A stretch of DNA of 39,229 nucleotides from Buttiauxella warmboldiae (GCF_003818135.1 NZ_RPOH01000085.1:1-39229), one strand, 5' to 3'. Positions 26,675 to 36,487 are shown, numbered from the stretch's first letter. The notes: generated by a model from the sequence alone, not told the origin. Program-made: numbers and translations.

Positions 26675-27493
26675 CTACAGCAGATGCTGATACAGCGTCG
26701 CAGCGATACCCGTTTCCAGATTGGTGCCAATCACCAAATCGGCACGCGCTTTAATCGCCTCATCGGCATTACCCATCGCGACGCCAAGCCCGGCGCTTTC
26801 CAGCATGCTTAAATCGTTAAAGTTATCGCCGAACGCCATCACCTGGCTCATGGATAACCCCTGTGATTCCACCCACTGCGCCAGACGATTGCCTTTGCTG
26901 TTGCCGCTTTGCGCCACATCGACCTGATCGTGCCACGACCATTCGCAGGCCAGCCCAAGCTCTTGCTCAACCACCCGCGTGAAATTTTGCAGCTTCACGG
27001 TGTCTTGATCCGTCAGCGCAAATTTCCAGATTGACTCCACCTGATGTACCGCCTCACGCAGGGAATGGACATGATGGAATACCGGACGCTGCGATTCCGG
27101 CAGTGACTTAGCCCAGTTTTCAGCACGTAACACGTGGCCTGTGGTTTCCTGATACAGCATGGCGTCATCGACATACATCAGCCCGTGCACGTTGTGGATA
27201 GCGAGCAATTCGATCAGCTGGCTGGCCTGTTCAGGCCGTAACGGATCGGACGCCAGAACCTTTTTTGCATGGTAATCATACAAATAAGTGCCATTACAGC
27301 AAATTGCAGGTGTATCCAGCGCCAGTGCCTGATAAAAAGGATGGATGGCAACGTGATGACGGCCGGTGACGATGACCACTTTCACCCCCAGCTCACGCGC
27401 GCGCTGTAAAGCGGCCAGTGATTCAGGAAGAATGGTTTTTTGCGGCGTGAGTAGGGTGCCGTCGAGATCGAGGGCGATTACGCGATAAGTCAT
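26675..27493 (-). CDS. ybhA: HAD-family (Cof-type) phosphatase YbhA
   Basis: A 272-residue cytoplasmic phosphatase of the HAD superfamily, IIB subgroup. Motif I DLDGT has the nucleophile D9 and the acid D11; motif II is VIVTGR; motif IV is GDNFNDLSML. In E. coli, YbhA dephosphorylates pyridoxal phosphate and fructose 1,6-bisphosphate among other sugar phosphates. It is convergent with modC and divergent from pgl, the same arrangement as in E. coli. Confidence 0.93.
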   Translation of the reverse strand: MTYRVIALDLDGTLLTPQKTILPESLAALQRARELGVKVVIVTGRHHVAIHPFYQALALDTPAICCNGTYLYDYHAKKVLASDPLRPEQASQLIELLAIHNVHGLMYVDDAMLYQETTGHVLRAENWAKSLPESQRPVFHHVHSLREAVHQVESIWKFALTDQDTVKLQNFTRVVEQELGLACEWSWHDQVDVAQSGNSKGNRLAQWVESQGLSMSQVMAFGDNFNDLSMLESAGLGVAMGNADEAIKARADLVIGTNLETGIAATLYQHLL

Positions 27494-27635
27494 TTAGGGT
27501 TCCAGTCAAATTCAGGATCATAAGGCTGGTGCCGATGTTACACCGGCTGCGGCGTTGTGCAAAATGACTACGCGGTGCGGCAAAAGGCGCTACTCTTGTG
27601 ACTATTACTCAAGACGTTGGGAGGAGAGAGATTTC

Positions 27636-28634
27636 ATGAAGCAAACAGTCTATACCGCCAGCCCCGAAAGCCAGCAAATTCACGTCTGGCAGCTTAATCC
27701 AGGCGGTGAACTGACCCTGGTGCAGGTCGTCGATGTGCCAGGCCAGGTGCAGCCGATGGTGATTAGCCCGGATAAACGTTATCTGTATGTTGGCGTGCGC
27801 CCTGAGTTCCGCGTAATTGCTTATCGCATTACAGCGGATGACGGCACGCTTACCGAAGCGGGCGTGGCGGCCATTCCCGGCAGCCCTACGCACATTTCTA
27901 CCGATCGCCAGGGGCGCTTCCTGTTTAGCGCTTCTTATAATTCAGGCAGCGTATGCGTAGTGAGTCTCGCTAATGACGGCCTGCCAGGTGAAGTGCTGGA
28001 TGTGGTGGAAGGGCTGGAAGGTTGCCACTCGGCGAATATCTCCCCGGACAACCGCACGCTATGGGTGCCGGCGCTCAAGCAAGATCGCATTTGCCAGTAC
28101 ACGCTCTCTGACGACGGTAAACTCCTCGCGCAGACTCCGGCAGAAGTGACCACCGTTGAAGGGGCTGGCCCGCGTCATATGGCGTTCCATCCGAATCAAC
28201 AATACGCTTACTGCGTCAATGAACTGAATGGCTCTGTGGACGTATGGGAGCTGAAAAATGCCAGGGGCAAAATTGAATGCGTACAGACGCTGGATATGAT
28301 GCCGCCGGGCTTCTCAGATACCCGCTGGGGGGCAGACATCCACATCACTCCTGATGGTCGCCATCTTTACACCTGTGACCGTACCGCCAGTATCATCACG
28401 GTATTTAGCGTCGCAGAAGATGGCAGCGTGCTGGCGGTGGAAGGCTATCAGGCAACCGAAACGCAGCCGCGCGGCTTTAACCTTGACCACAGCGGTAAAT
28501 ATCTGATTGCCGCAGGCCAGAAATCGCACCATATCGCGGTTTATCAAATTACCGGTGAGCAAGGCTTGCTGGAAGAAAAAGGCCGTTATGCCGTGGGGCA
28601 AGGGCCGATGTGGGTGGTGGTTAACGCCCACTAA
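27636..28634 (+). CDS. pgl: 6-phosphogluconolactonase
   Basis: A 332-residue protein (E. coli Pgl/YbhE has 331). It is the seven-bladed beta-propeller type of lactonase, hydrolysing 6-phosphogluconolactone in the oxidative pentose phosphate pathway. Repeated blade motifs such as [43 protein letters not shown] and [14 protein letters not shown] are visible. The start at 27636 has GAGGAGAG upstream and gives [18 protein letters not shown], as in the family; 27 more codons are open upstream but unsupported. It is followed by a strong bidirectional terminator shared with ybhC. Confidence 0.96.
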   Translation: MKQTVYTASPESQQIHVWQLNPGGELTLVQVVDVPGQVQPMVISPDKRYLYVGVRPEFRVIAYRITADDGTLTEAGVAAIPGSPTHISTDRQGRFLFSASYNSGSVCVVSLANDGLPGEVLDVVEGLEGCHSANISPDNRTLWVPALKQDRICQYTLSDDGKLLAQTPAEVTTVEGAGPRHMAFHPNQQYAYCVNELNGSVDVWELKNARGKIECVQTLDMMPPGFSDTRWGADIHITPDGRHLYTCDRTASIITVFSVAEDGSVLAVEGYQATETQPRGFNLDHSGKYLIAAGQKSHHIAVYQITGEQGLLEEKGRYAVGQGPMWVVVNAH

Positions 28635-28646
28635 TTGATGGCCTTA

Positions 28647-28684
28647 ATGTAAAAAAACCTCGCAATCGCGAGGTTTTTTTACAT
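28647..28684. terminator. Bidirectional terminator between pgl and ybhC
   Basis: A perfect 17-bp stem (28647-28663 with 28668-28684) with a 4-base loop. The core is AACCTCGC and GCGAGGTT, flanked by runs of A and T, so it ends in a T tract on both strands. It serves the convergent genes pgl and ybhC. Confidence 0.92.
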
Positions 28685-28701
28685 TTACAGATAGGGAAAG
28701 C

Positions 28702-30000
28702 TTATTCGCTAACCACCAGGCTACCGGGGCCACGGTTGTTGAATTCCCACAGGCGGTTTGCGTTAGCGTCATTCAGATCGCGCTGAATTTCGTTTTTCTC
28801 GCCTTGAGTTCCGATGTTGCCAGCAAATGGACGTTTAGAGCCCGCGGCATCGCCCCATGGCTGCGCGCGATTGAAGCCTTCGTTGATCAGGCTGTCACGG
28901 ATCACCACCTGGCCGTTAGAAGTCTGGCCTGCGGCATAACCGTTTTCACCCGCTTCCACATCCCAGGCGCGGCCCAGCTGTGCAACGTTATCGCCAGCGG
29001 CGGTAAAGCGGCTGTTGATCGCGAGGAAACCGTAATAGATGTTTGGCAGCGTAGCAGGTGCAAACACCGTGCCTTCCGCGGTACGGCTGTTGACCAGGCG
29101 GAAATCGGTGTTATCGAACACCACCGCGCCACGGCCTGCAACCACATCCACATCGCCTTCAATGTAGCTATTGGTCACCAGGGTACGCGGCTGGCGGTCA
29201 GTTAACAGACGGTTTTGCACATCGCTGTTGGTGACAAAGAAGGTGTTCTGACGGCCCAGCAGGTGAACATTGTGCAACTGCACTTTGTCGCCGTCGCTGC
29301 GCAGCGCCACTGCCTGATGGTTACCGGCATCCACGCTGTCGCCCAGGGTGTTGGCGATAGTCAGGTTTTGTAGCTGCAGGCCGTTGTTCTGTGACCAGAC
29401 GGTGGCAGAACACATGATGCCAACGGTGGCGTTACGCTTGCTCTGGCAGCTGTCAAACATATACCAGGCTGGTTTACCCGGCATATATTTGCCTGCTGGG
29501 TTGACCGCACGACGCCAGCTATTCACATCAATTTCTGAATCCAGCGACAGGGTGATTTTTACATCGCTGGCGTTAGCAGTAGTGCCGTATAACGTCACGC
29601 TGCCGGAACCGGCTGGAATATAAACGGTACCGACATACTCGCCCGGCTGAATGGCGATGTACTGGCGGGCGTTGCTGTGTTTTATCAGCGCTGCATCAAC
29701 GGCTGCCTGAATCGAGGTATGCGTGACGCCTTCACCACCGGCGGTGCCCACGACAAAATCAGGCTGCTGCGGCGTGCGGATAGCCGACGGTGCCCATGGT
29801 GCTTCATCTTTATTTTTGGCTGAGAAGTAGCGCGCCTGAACGAAGTTTTGCGCTTCATCGGCCGATAAAATCGGGCGTGATTGAGTCCCTGGCGCCACCT
29901 GTATCGAAGGGCGCTCTTCCGGAGGCGTTGAGCTACAGGCAGACAAAGCCACAGCAAAAGCGAGCGCGGCTGCCCGACGAGAAAGCGAAAATGTGTTCAA
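28702..30000 (-). CDS. ybhC: YbhC, pectinesterase-fold outer-membrane lipoprotein
   Basis: A 432-residue lipoprotein (E. coli YbhC has 427). The signal peptide ends in the lipobox LSAC with Cys22, followed by a Ser/Pro-rich linker and a right-handed beta-helix related to pectin methylesterases (GVTHTSIQAAVDAAL, QLQNLTIANTLGDS, VDVVAGRGAVVFDNTDF). E. coli YbhC has acyl-CoA thioesterase activity and not clear pectinase activity. The TTG at 29998-30000 was chosen because AAGGAG lies 6 bases upstream and it gives LNTFSLSRR, aligned with E. coli MNTFSVSR. In E. coli, ybhD and ybhHIJ lie between pgl and ybhC; here they are absent. Confidence 0.9.
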   Translation of the reverse strand: MNTFSLSRRAAALAFAVALSACSSTPPEERPSIQVAPGTQSRPILSADEAQNFVQARYFSAKNKDEAPWAPSAIRTPQQPDFVVGTAGGEGVTHTSIQAAVDAALIKHSNARQYIAIQPGEYVGTVYIPAGSGSVTLYGTTANASDVKITLSLDSEIDVNSWRRAVNPAGKYMPGKPAWYMFDSCQSKRNATVGIMCSATVWSQNNGLQLQNLTIANTLGDSVDAGNHQAVALRSDGDKVQLHNVHLLGRQNTFFVTNSDVQNRLLTDRQPRTLVTNSYIEGDVDVVAGRGAVVFDNTDFRLVNSRTAEGTVFAPATLPNIYYGFLAINSRFTAAGDNVAQLGRAWDVEAGENGYAAGQTSNGQVVIRDSLINEGFNRAQPWGDAAGSKRPFAGNIGTQGEKNEIQRDLNDANANRLWEFNNRGPGSLVVSE

Positions 30001-30074
30001 GGCTTGCTCCTTGCAATGCAATTTTAAAAGGGGAACGGAAAGCCTGCTTTTTTATACTATGTTGAGCGAAACGG

Positions 30075-30099
30075 GAAGCCGATTGTGCAAATCGGCTTC
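30075..30099. repeat. 10-bp hairpin between ybhB and ybhC
   Basis: GAAGCCGATT (30075-30084) and AATCGGCTTC (30090-30099) are perfect inverted repeats with a 5-base loop. It follows the ybhB stop by 12 bp on the minus strand, but no T run follows it in that direction, so it is a doubtful terminator. Confidence 0.4.
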
Positions 30100-30110
30100 A
30101 TAAAAAAGGA

Positions 30111-30587
30111 TTAATTGAACATCGCGGTGATAGAGGCGCTTCCTAACGAGTGAAAATGGACGTTAAAGCCCACCATGGCACCCGATGCGTTTTCATCAAC
30201 CTCAAGCTGCTCCACGTCGATGGCGTGCACGCTAAAAATATAGCGATGGGTTTCACCTTTTGGTGGCGCAGCGCCGCCGTAGCCCGCGCTGCCAAAATCG
30301 GTACGCGTCTGAACCGCGGGTTCTGGCAAGGCCGCTAAACCTGAACCTGCGCCCTGGGGCAATACGCGCGTATCCGCAGGCAGATTTGCCACAACCCAGT
30401 GCCACCAGCCGGAACCGGTTGGGGCGTCGGGATCATAACAGGTGACGACAAAGCTTTTGGTTCCCGCAGGCACCTCGTCCCAGGCCAGATGCGGAGAAAT
30501 ATTGTCGCCTTCATAGCCCATGCCGTTAAAGACATGGCGCTGGGGCAGCTTGTCGCCCTCGTTAATATCCTTGCTTATCAGTTTCAT
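30111..30587 (-). CDS. ybhB: YbhB, PEBP/RKIP-family protein
   Basis: A 158-residue cytoplasmic protein of the phosphatidylethanolamine-binding (Raf kinase inhibitor-like) family. The conserved ligand-site motifs are visible as CYDPDAPTGSGWWHWVVANLP and, later, GETHRYIFSVHAI. E. coli YbhB has the same length and a solved PEBP fold; its physiological ligand is unknown. It lies upstream of ybhC on the same strand and 15 bp downstream of the DJ-1/PfpI-family gene, so the last two may be co-transcribed. Confidence 0.93.
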   Translation of the reverse strand: MKLISKDINEGDKLPQRHVFNGMGYEGDNISPHLAWDEVPAGTKSFVVTCYDPDAPTGSGWWHWVVANLPADTRVLPQGAGSGLAALPEPAVQTRTDFGSAGYGGAAPPKGETHRYIFSVHAIDVEQLEVDENASGAMVGFNVHFHSLGSASITAMFN

Positions 30588-30602
30588 TGCCGCTCCTTTT
30601 CA

Positions 30603-31283
30603 TTACAGTTTCAGTAATTTCAGCAGCTCTTCGGCAGCAACCGTCGAAGAGGCCGGGTTTTGCCCGGTGACTAAATGCCCGTCAACCACCGCAAATTCCC
30701 CCCAGTCTTCAGCGCGTTCAAACAGGCCTCCGGCTTTTTTCAACTCATCCTCCACCAGGAACGGCACCACCGCCGTTAAGCCCACCGCCTCTTCTTCGCT
30801 ATTGGTGAAGCCCGTGACCCGTTTGCCTTTCACCAGCGGTGAGTCGTCAGGTTTTTTCACTTTGCGTAATACGCCGGGAGCATGGCACACCGCCGCCACT
30901 GGTTTACCCGCCGCCCAGAACTGCTCAAGCAGGCTGATGGAATAGCTATCTTCCGCCAGATCCCACAGCGGGCCGTGGCCGCCGGGATAAAATACCGCGT
31001 CATAATCTTCGGCGCGAATGCCCGCAAGCGGTTCGGTATTGGCTAACAGTTTTTGCGCGGTGGGGTCATTGCGAAAGCGGCGGGTGTCAGCAGTTTGTGC
31101 ATCCGGCTCGTCACTTTTCGGATCAAGCGGCGGCTGCCCGCCGGCGGGCGAGGCGAGCGTGATCTCCTGCCCGGCGTCATGGAAAACATAATAAGGGGCG
31201 GCAAACTCCTCAAGCCAAAAGCCGGTGGGTTTGCCGGTATTGCCCAGCTGGTGGTGCGAGGTTAAAACCATGAGGATCTTCAT
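30603..31283 (-). CDS. DJ-1/PfpI-family protein (Hsp31-like glyoxalase or deglycase type)
   Basis: A 226-residue protein with the DJ-1/PfpI glutamine amidotransferase-like fold. The nucleophile elbow is AVCHAPG with C133 and H134; an acidic pair E25-E26 lies in GFWLEEFAAPYYVF, and FYPGGHGPLWDL is the usual oxyanion loop. The closest recognisable group is the Hsp31-like branch, whose members convert methylglyoxal to lactate without glutathione or act as stress chaperones. Substrate is not provable from sequence. It is inserted between ybhB and bioA, a position empty in E. coli K-12, and its stop is 15 bp from the ybhB start on the same strand. Confidence 0.85.
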   Translation of the reverse strand: MKILMVLTSHHQLGNTGKPTGFWLEEFAAPYYVFHDAGQEITLASPAGGQPPLDPKSDEPDAQTADTRRFRNDPTAQKLLANTEPLAGIRAEDYDAVFYPGGHGPLWDLAEDSYSISLLEQFWAAGKPVAAVCHAPGVLRKVKKPDDSPLVKGKRVTGFTNSEEEAVGLTAVVPFLVEDELKKAGGLFERAEDWGEFAVVDGHLVTGQNPASSTVAAEELLKLLKL

Positions 31284-31353
31284 CGAAATCTCCCTGTCGG
31301 GCGCGTGAAAAGATCCTCGAAGTGTAGTGCAAACTTGAGCGGCCTGCTGGTGC

Positions 31354-32643
31354 TCAGCGCTTGAAAAACGCCGGATTTTCCACGGCCTCTGCCACGGCTT
31401 TGATGAGTTTTGCCAGCTGTTGATGGCTAATAACGTACGGCGGCATCAGGTAAATTAATCGTCCAAAAGGACGAATCCACACGCCTTGCGCAACAAAAAA
31501 GGCCTGCAGCGCCGCCATCTCTACCGGGTGATGGGTTTCCACCACGCCAATGGCTCCCAGCACCCGAACATCCGCCACCTGTTCGCACGCCAGCAAAGGT
31601 TTCAGCCCGGCCTGCAGCTGCTGTTCCAGCGCCTGAACCTGCCGTTGCCAGTGGCCTTCTTCAAGTAAGGCGAGGCTCTCGGTGGCAACGGCGCAGGCCA
31701 GCGGATTGCCCATAAACGTTGGGCCATGCATAAAGCACCCAGCCTCGCCGCCGCTAATGGTTTCTGCAACCGGACGCGTGGTCAGCGTGGCGGAAAGCGT
31801 CATGGTCCCGCCGGTCAACGCTTTGCCAAGGCAGAGAATATCCGCTGCGATCCCTGCATGTTCGCAGGCAAAGAGTTTTCCGGTGCGGCCAAAACCGGTG
31901 GCAATCTCATCGGCAATCAGCAAGATCCCTTCGCGGTCACACATGCGGCGAATGCGCTTAAGCCATTCCGGGTGATAGAAGCGCATACCACCTGCGCCCT
32001 GAACGATCGGCTCGAGGATCACGGCGGCAATTTCATGGCGATGGGCGGCCATTAAACGTGCAAACGGCACGATATCCATTTCATCCCATTCGTCGTCGAA
32101 ACGGCAATTCGGCGCGGGAGCAAACAGATGCTCAGGCAGATACCCCTGCCACAGGCTATGCATCGAATTATCCGGGTCGCAGACCGACATCGCGCCAAAG
32201 GTGTCGCCGTGATAGCCGTGACGGAAAGTGAGGAAGCGCTGGCGTGGCGTTCCTTTGGCGTGCCAGTACTGCAATGCCATTTTCATCGCCACTTCCACGG
32301 CAACAGAGCCGGAGTCGGCAAGGAAGACACATTCAAGCTTTTCCGGCGTCATAGCGACCAGCTTGCGGCACAGCGCCACGGCTGACGGGTGCGTGATGCC
32401 GCCAAACATAACGTGCGACATCTGGTCAATTTGATCTTTCATCGCCTGATTCAGGCGCGGGTGATTGTAGCCATGAATCGCCGCCCACCAGGAGGACATG
32501 CCATCAACCAGAGTTTTACCCTCAGCAAGCTGTAGTTCGCAGCCCGAGGCGGCCACCACCGGATAAACCGGCAGCGGCCGGGTCATGGAAGTATAAGGAT
32601 GCCAGATGTGTCGTTGGTCGAACGCTAAATCAGCAGGGGTCAT
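31354..32643 (-). CDS. bioA: Adenosylmethionine-8-amino-7-oxononanoate aminotransferase
   Basis: A 429-residue PLP enzyme, the same length as E. coli BioA. The catalytic lysine is K274 in CLGKALTGG, and the substrate and cofactor residues in [14 protein letters not shown] and [14 protein letters not shown] are conserved. It converts KAPA to DAPA using SAM as the amino donor, the antepenultimate step of biotin synthesis. It is divergent from bioB across the BirA operator and is repressed together with it. Confidence 0.97.
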   Translation of the reverse strand: MTPADLAFDQRHIWHPYTSMTRPLPVYPVVAASGCELQLAEGKTLVDGMSSWWAAIHGYNHPRLNQAMKDQIDQMSHVMFGGITHPSAVALCRKLVAMTPEKLECVFLADSGSVAVEVAMKMALQYWHAKGTPRQRFLTFRHGYHGDTFGAMSVCDPDNSMHSLWQGYLPEHLFAPAPNCRFDDEWDEMDIVPFARLMAAHRHEIAAVILEPIVQGAGGMRFYHPEWLKRIRRMCDREGILLIADEIATGFGRTGKLFACEHAGIAADILCLGKALTGGTMTLSATLTTRPVAETISGGEAGCFMHGPTFMGNPLACAVATESLALLEEGHWQRQVQALEQQLQAGLKPLLACEQVADVRVLGAIGVVETHHPVEMAALQAFFVAQGVWIRPFGRLIYLMPPYVISHQQLAKLIKAVAEAVENPAFFKR

Positions 32644-32650
32644 AGGGCGA

Positions 32651-32686
32651 CTTGTAAACCAATTAAAAAAGATTTAGGTTTACGAG
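32651..32686. promoter_or_regulatory. bioO: BirA operator with overlapping divergent bio promoters
   Basis: The half-sites TTGTAAACC (32652-32660) and GGTTTACGA (32677-32685) flank a 16-bp spacer, matching the known BirA site. The bioB promoter is read as -35 TTGTAA (32652-32657) and -10 TAGGTT (32675-32680), 17 bp apart, with a mirrored promoter for bioA. The right half-site differs at one base from a perfect palindrome. Confidence 0.88.
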
Positions 32687-32731
32687 TATAACCCCAATCA
32701 ACGGCTAACAACACCCTTTTGGAGATGCCCC

Positions 32732-33772
32732 ATGGCTCACCACGCACGCTGGACTTTGTCGCAGGTCACTGCTTTATTTGAGAAACCTCTTCTCGAACTG
32801 CTGTTTGAAGCACAAACGGTGCATCGCCAGTACTTCGATCCGCGCCATGTGCAGGTCAGCACCCTGCTGTCGATTAAAACCGGCGCCTGTCCGGAAGACT
32901 GTAAATATTGCCCGCAAAGCGCGCGTTACAAAACCGGGCTTGCCTCCGAACGGCTGATGGAAGTGGAGCAGGTTCTCGACTCGGCGCGTAAAGCACGTGA
33001 GGCCGGCTCAACCCGTTTCTGCATGGGGGCGGCGTGGAAAAACCCTAACGATCGCGATATGCCATACCTTGAGCAAATGGTGCAGGGCGTGCGGGAGATG
33101 GGGCTGGAAACCTGCATGACGCTCGGCACGTTAACCGACGCCCAGGCCCAGCGGCTTGCGGCGGCAGGGCTTGATTACTACAACCACAACCTCGATACCT
33201 CGCCGGAATTCTACGGCAATATTATCACCACTCGAAGCTATCAGGAGCGCCTCGACACGCTGGACAAAGTGCGCGATGCCGGGATTAAAGTTTGCTCCGG
33301 CGGTATTGTTGGCCTCGGGGAAACGGTTACTGACCGCGCTGGCCTGCTGCTGCAATTGGCCAATTTACCGACGCCGCCGGAAAGCGTGCCGATTAACATG
33401 CTGGTCAAAGTGAAAGGCACGCCGATGGCGGATAACGAAGATGTTGATGCCTTTGATTTTATCCGCACCATTGCCGTGGCGCGCATCATGATGCCGACCT
33501 CTTTCGTGCGGCTTTCTGCCGGGCGCGAGCAGATGAGCGAGCAAACTCAGGCCATGTGTTTTATGGCGGGCGCAAACTCGATTTTCTACGGCTGCAAACT
33601 GCTCACCACCCCGAACCCGGAAGAGGACAAAGATCTGCAGTTGTTCCGCAAGCTGGGGCTTAACCCGCAGCAAACCACCACGCATGCGGGCGATAACGAA
33701 CAGCAACAGCAGCTGACCGACCAATTGCTCTCAGCGGATACGGAGAATTACTACAACGCGGCGGCAGTATGA
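32732..33772 (+). CDS. bioB: Biotin synthase
   Basis: A 346-residue radical SAM enzyme, the length of E. coli BioB. The 4Fe-4S cluster ligands are C53, C57 and C60 in CPEDCKYC; the second (2Fe-2S) cluster that donates sulfur uses later Cys residues in RFCMGAA and KVCSGGI, and Arg in VRLSAGR. It inserts sulfur into dethiobiotin. It has GGAG upstream of its ATG and overlaps bioF by 4 bases. It is first in bioBFCD. Confidence 0.98.
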   Translation: MAHHARWTLSQVTALFEKPLLELLFEAQTVHRQYFDPRHVQVSTLLSIKTGACPEDCKYCPQSARYKTGLASERLMEVEQVLDSARKAREAGSTRFCMGAAWKNPNDRDMPYLEQMVQGVREMGLETCMTLGTLTDAQAQRLAAAGLDYYNHNLDTSPEFYGNIITTRSYQERLDTLDKVRDAGIKVCSGGIVGLGETVTDRAGLLLQLANLPTPPESVPINMLVKVKGTPMADNEDVDAFDFIRTIAVARIMMPTSFVRLSAGREQMSEQTQAMCFMAGANSIFYGCKLLTTPNPEEDKDLQLFRKLGLNPQQTTTHAGDNEQQQQLTDQLLSADTENYYNAAAV

Positions 33773-34920
33773 GCTGGCAGCAACGCATTGATAACGCGCT
33801 CGCGCAGCGGCGCGCTAACGACAGTTTTCGCACCCGGCAGGTCAACCTGCAGGGGGGCGGGCGCTACCTGGTGCAAAACGCGACCCGCTATCTGAATTTT
33901 TCCAGTAACGACTATCTGGGGATCGGCCAGCACGCCTGCGTCGTTAGCGCCTGGCAGCAGGGAGCAGAAAGTTACGGCGTTGGCAGCGGCGGTTCCGGGC
34001 ATGTCACCGGCTATCACGAGGCGCATCAGCGCTTTGAACAGCAGCTGGCCGACTGGCTGGGCTACCCGCGCGCGCTGCTGTTTATCTCAGGCTTTGCCGC
34101 CAACCAGGCATTGCTTGCCGCGCTGGCGGAAAAATCAGACAGGATTATCGCCGATAAGCTTAGCCACGCTTCGCTGCTGGAAGCGGCGATGCACAGCCCG
34201 GCGCAGCTGCGGCGTTTTGCGCATAACGATGTTGCAGCGCTGAAAACGCTGCTGGCACAGCCGACGGAGGGCCTGCAACTGGCGATCACCGAAGGTGTGT
34301 TCAGCATGGATGGCGACGCCGCCCCTCTGGCAGAGATTGCGCAGGCCACTCGTGATGCGCGGGGGCTGCTGATGGTTGACGATGCCCACGGCATTGGCGT
34401 GATAGGTGAAGAGGGGCGCGGCAGCTGCTATCAGCAGCAGGTGAAACCCGACCTGCTGGTGGTGACGTTCGGCAAAGCTTTTGGCGTAAGCGGTGCCGCC
34501 GTGTTGTGCAGTGAATCCATGGCTGATTATTTGCTGCAATTCGCCCGCCATTTGATTTACAGCACCGCTATGCCACCCGCGCAGGCCTGTGCGCTATCGG
34601 CGGCGCTGGAGGTTATTCGCCGTGATGATGCCAGACGGGCAACATTGCAGGCCAATATTGCCCGTTTTCGTGCGGGGGCTGCACAGTTACCGCTGCGCTT
34701 GATGGCCTCGCAGACCGCTATCCAGCCGTTAATTGTCGGTGAAAATCAGCAGGCGGTGCATCTGGCTGCAACGTTACGCGAGCGCGGATTCTGGCTGGCG
34801 GCAATTCGCCCGCCTACGGTGCCGCCCGGCACGGCCAGGCTACGCGTGACGTTAACCGCAAGCCATACCCCTGAGGACATCGACAGGCTTCTGGAGGCGC
34901 TGTATGACGCAACGCGTTAA
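33769..34920 (+). CDS. bioF: 8-amino-7-oxononanoate synthase
   Basis: A 383-residue PLP enzyme (E. coli BioF has 384). Lys236 in [12 protein letters not shown] is the Schiff-base residue, and [15 protein letters not shown] and the [10 protein letters not shown] loop are typical. It condenses pimeloyl-ACP with alanine to give KAPA. Its ATGA overlap with the bioB stop and the 17-base overlap with bioC show tight coupling. Confidence 0.97.
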   Translation: MSWQQRIDNALAQRRANDSFRTRQVNLQGGGRYLVQNATRYLNFSSNDYLGIGQHACVVSAWQQGAESYGVGSGGSGHVTGYHEAHQRFEQQLADWLGYPRALLFISGFAANQALLAALAEKSDRIIADKLSHASLLEAAMHSPAQLRRFAHNDVAALKTLLAQPTEGLQLAITEGVFSMDGDAAPLAEIAQATRDARGLLMVDDAHGIGVIGEEGRGSCYQQQVKPDLLVVTFGKAFGVSGAAVLCSESMADYLLQFARHLIYSTAMPPAQACALSAALEVIRRDDARRATLQANIARFRAGAAQLPLRLMASQTAIQPLIVGENQQAVHLAATLRERGFWLAAIRPPTVPPGTARLRVTLTASHTPEDIDRLLEALYDATR

Positions 34921-35662
34921 TAAAGCGGCGGTGGCTGCCGCATTTGGTCGCGCGGCAGCCACCTACGACAGCCATGCCGACCTGCAGCGCGCAAGCGGTC
35001 GCCTGCTGGAAAAGAGGCTTGCAGAGCGGGAAATCGCCACGGTGCTGGATGCCGGATGCGGCACCGGCTGGTACAGCCGCCGCTGGCGTGAAAAAGGCTG
35101 CCATGTTATGGCGCTGGATCTTTCTCCGGGGATGCTGCGCCAGGCGGCGCTGCAGCACTCGGCCGATAGCTACCTTGAAGGGGATATCGAAGCGATAAAC
35201 CTGGCCGACCAGCAGGTCGATCTTGCCTGGAGCAACCTCGCCGTGCAGTGGTGCGGTGAATTACGCCGTGGTTTAAGCGAGCTGTATCGTGTTACGCGCC
35301 CCGGGGGCTGCGTTGCCTTTACCACGCTTGCGGCAGCGTCGCTTTGCGAACTGCATACCGCGTGGCAGGCGGTGGATCAACGTCTGCATGTCAACCGGTT
35401 TTTAACCTTTGAGCAGATTGAGCAAGCGTGCGAAGGCTGGCGTTTCTCACTGCAGACCCATCAGATCAGGCAGAGCTACCCAAGCGTGGTGAGTGCGATG
35501 CAGTCGCTAAAAGGCATTGGCGCGACGCATCTTCACGAGGGGCGCAAAACATCGCTAATGACGCGCCAGCAGCTGCAAAAATTAAGTCTCGCCTGGCCGC
35601 AGGAAGAGGGGCAATTTCCCCTTAGCTGGCAGCTCGTTTGTGGAGTGATTGAACGTGATTAA
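34904..35662 (+). CDS. bioC: Malonyl-[acyl-carrier protein] O-methyltransferase
   Basis: A 252-residue SAM-dependent methyltransferase (E. coli BioC has 251) with the glycine loop DAGCGTG at 49-55. It methylates malonyl-ACP, disguising it so that the fatty acid synthase can build the pimelate chain. The conserved [11 protein letters not shown] and [14 protein letters not shown] blocks identify BioC among methyltransferases. It starts inside the end of bioF and overlaps bioD by 8 bases. Confidence 0.95.
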   Translation: MTQRVNKAAVAAAFGRAAATYDSHADLQRASGRLLEKRLAEREIATVLDAGCGTGWYSRRWREKGCHVMALDLSPGMLRQAALQHSADSYLEGDIEAINLADQQVDLAWSNLAVQWCGELRRGLSELYRVTRPGGCVAFTTLAAASLCELHTAWQAVDQRLHVNRFLTFEQIEQACEGWRFSLQTHQIRQSYPSVVSAMQSLKGIGATHLHEGRKTSLMTRQQLQKLSLAWPQEEGQFPLSWQLVCGVIERD

Positions 35663-36338
35663 AAAATGGTTTGTGACCGGAACCGATACCGAAGTGGGTA
35701 AAACGGTGGCCAGCTGTGCTTTGCTACAGGCCGCAACAAATGCGGGCTACCGCACCGCAGGCTACAAGCCGGTGGCCTCGGGTAGCGTGATGACGGAGCA
35801 GGGGATTCGCAATAGCGATGCGCTGGCGCTACAGCGCAACAGCAGCGTCAAACTCAGCTACCAGCAGGTTAATCCGTTTGCTTTTCTGGAACCGACATCG
35901 CCACATATCGTGAGTGCGGCAGAGCAGCGCCCGCTTGAGTTCTCGCAGTTTTCGGCGGGCCTTGCCGCGCTGGCTTTGCAGGCCGACTGGCTACAGGTTG
36001 AAGGGGCGGGCGGCTGGTTTACCCCGCTTTCCGCCACCACAACGTTTGCTGACTGGGTGGTGGCAGAGCAGCTGCCGGTGATCCTGGTCGTAGGGGTAAA
36101 ACTTGGCTGCATCAACCACGCGATGTTAACGGCGCGGGCTGTGCAGAGCGCGGGGCTTTGTCTGGCCGGCTGGATTGCCAACGACGTGCAGCCCACCGGC
36201 AAACGGCATGCAGAATATATCGCCACGCTGCGCGATGTTTTAAACGCGCCTCTGCTGGGTGAGATCCCTTTTTACCCTCATCTTGACGATCGAACCGTTT
36301 TAGCTGCGCATCTGGATATCTCTCTTCTTTCGGCATAG
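35655..36338 (+). CDS. bioD: Dethiobiotin synthetase
   Basis: A 227-residue ATPase (E. coli BioD has 225). The P-loop GTDTEVGKT is at residues 9-17, followed by YKPVASG and the substrate block VEGAGGWFTPL. It closes the ureido ring of dethiobiotin with CO2 and ATP. The GTG at 35655 was chosen over the TTG at 35649 because GGAG lies 9 bases upstream and [11 protein letters not shown] aligns with the E. coli start. It ends the bio operon. In E. coli uvrB follows without intervening genes; here three genes intervene. Confidence 0.95.
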   Translation: MIKKWFVTGTDTEVGKTVASCALLQAATNAGYRTAGYKPVASGSVMTEQGIRNSDALALQRNSSVKLSYQQVNPFAFLEPTSPHIVSAAEQRPLEFSQFSAGLAALALQADWLQVEGAGGWFTPLSATTTFADWVVAEQLPVILVVGVKLGCINHAMLTARAVQSAGLCLAGWIANDVQPTGKRHAEYIATLRDVLNAPLLGEIPFYPHLDDRTVLAAHLDISLLSA

Positions 36339-36367
36339 CCTGCAAATCCACAGCACATCTCTGCAAC

Positions 36368-36387
36368 GCCCGATAAATCTTTCGGGC
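36368..36387 (+). terminator. Probable terminator of the bio operon
   Basis: GCCCGA (36368-36373) and TCGGGC (36382-36387) form a stem 30 bp after the bioD stop, followed by GCTCTT, so the T run is poor. Confidence 0.45.
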
Positions 36388-36423
36388 GCTCTTGCTGAAA
36401 TCAATATCCGCCTGAACTTATTC

Positions 36424-36451
36424 TTGAACAATATTTCGCCAGGGGTAGATT
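36424..36451 (+). promoter_or_regulatory. Putative promoter of the HicA-like/HTH pair
   Basis: TTGAAC (36424-36429) and TAGATT (36446-36451) are spaced 16 bp, a plausible sigma70 promoter between the bio terminator and the small-gene pair. Transcription would start at about 36458-36460. Confidence 0.45.
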
Positions 36452-36465
36452 ATCTTTCAATCTGT

Positions 36466-36487
36466 GTTGTCATGTGACAACTTTTTT
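36466..36487 (+). promoter_or_regulatory. 16-bp palindrome followed by T run: operator or attenuator
   Basis: GTTGTCATGTGACAAC (36466-36481) is an inverted repeat of 7-bp arms around two bases, followed by six T residues. It lies just downstream of the putative promoter and 28 bp before the first small gene. It could be the autoregulatory operator of the HTH partner, a short terminator, or both. Confidence 0.5.

Noticed and set aside
36368-36390. Possible CRISPR or tandem repeat in the bioD-uvrB island
   Set aside because: Only single hairpins are present; no repeat unit recurs with regular spacing anywhere in the window.
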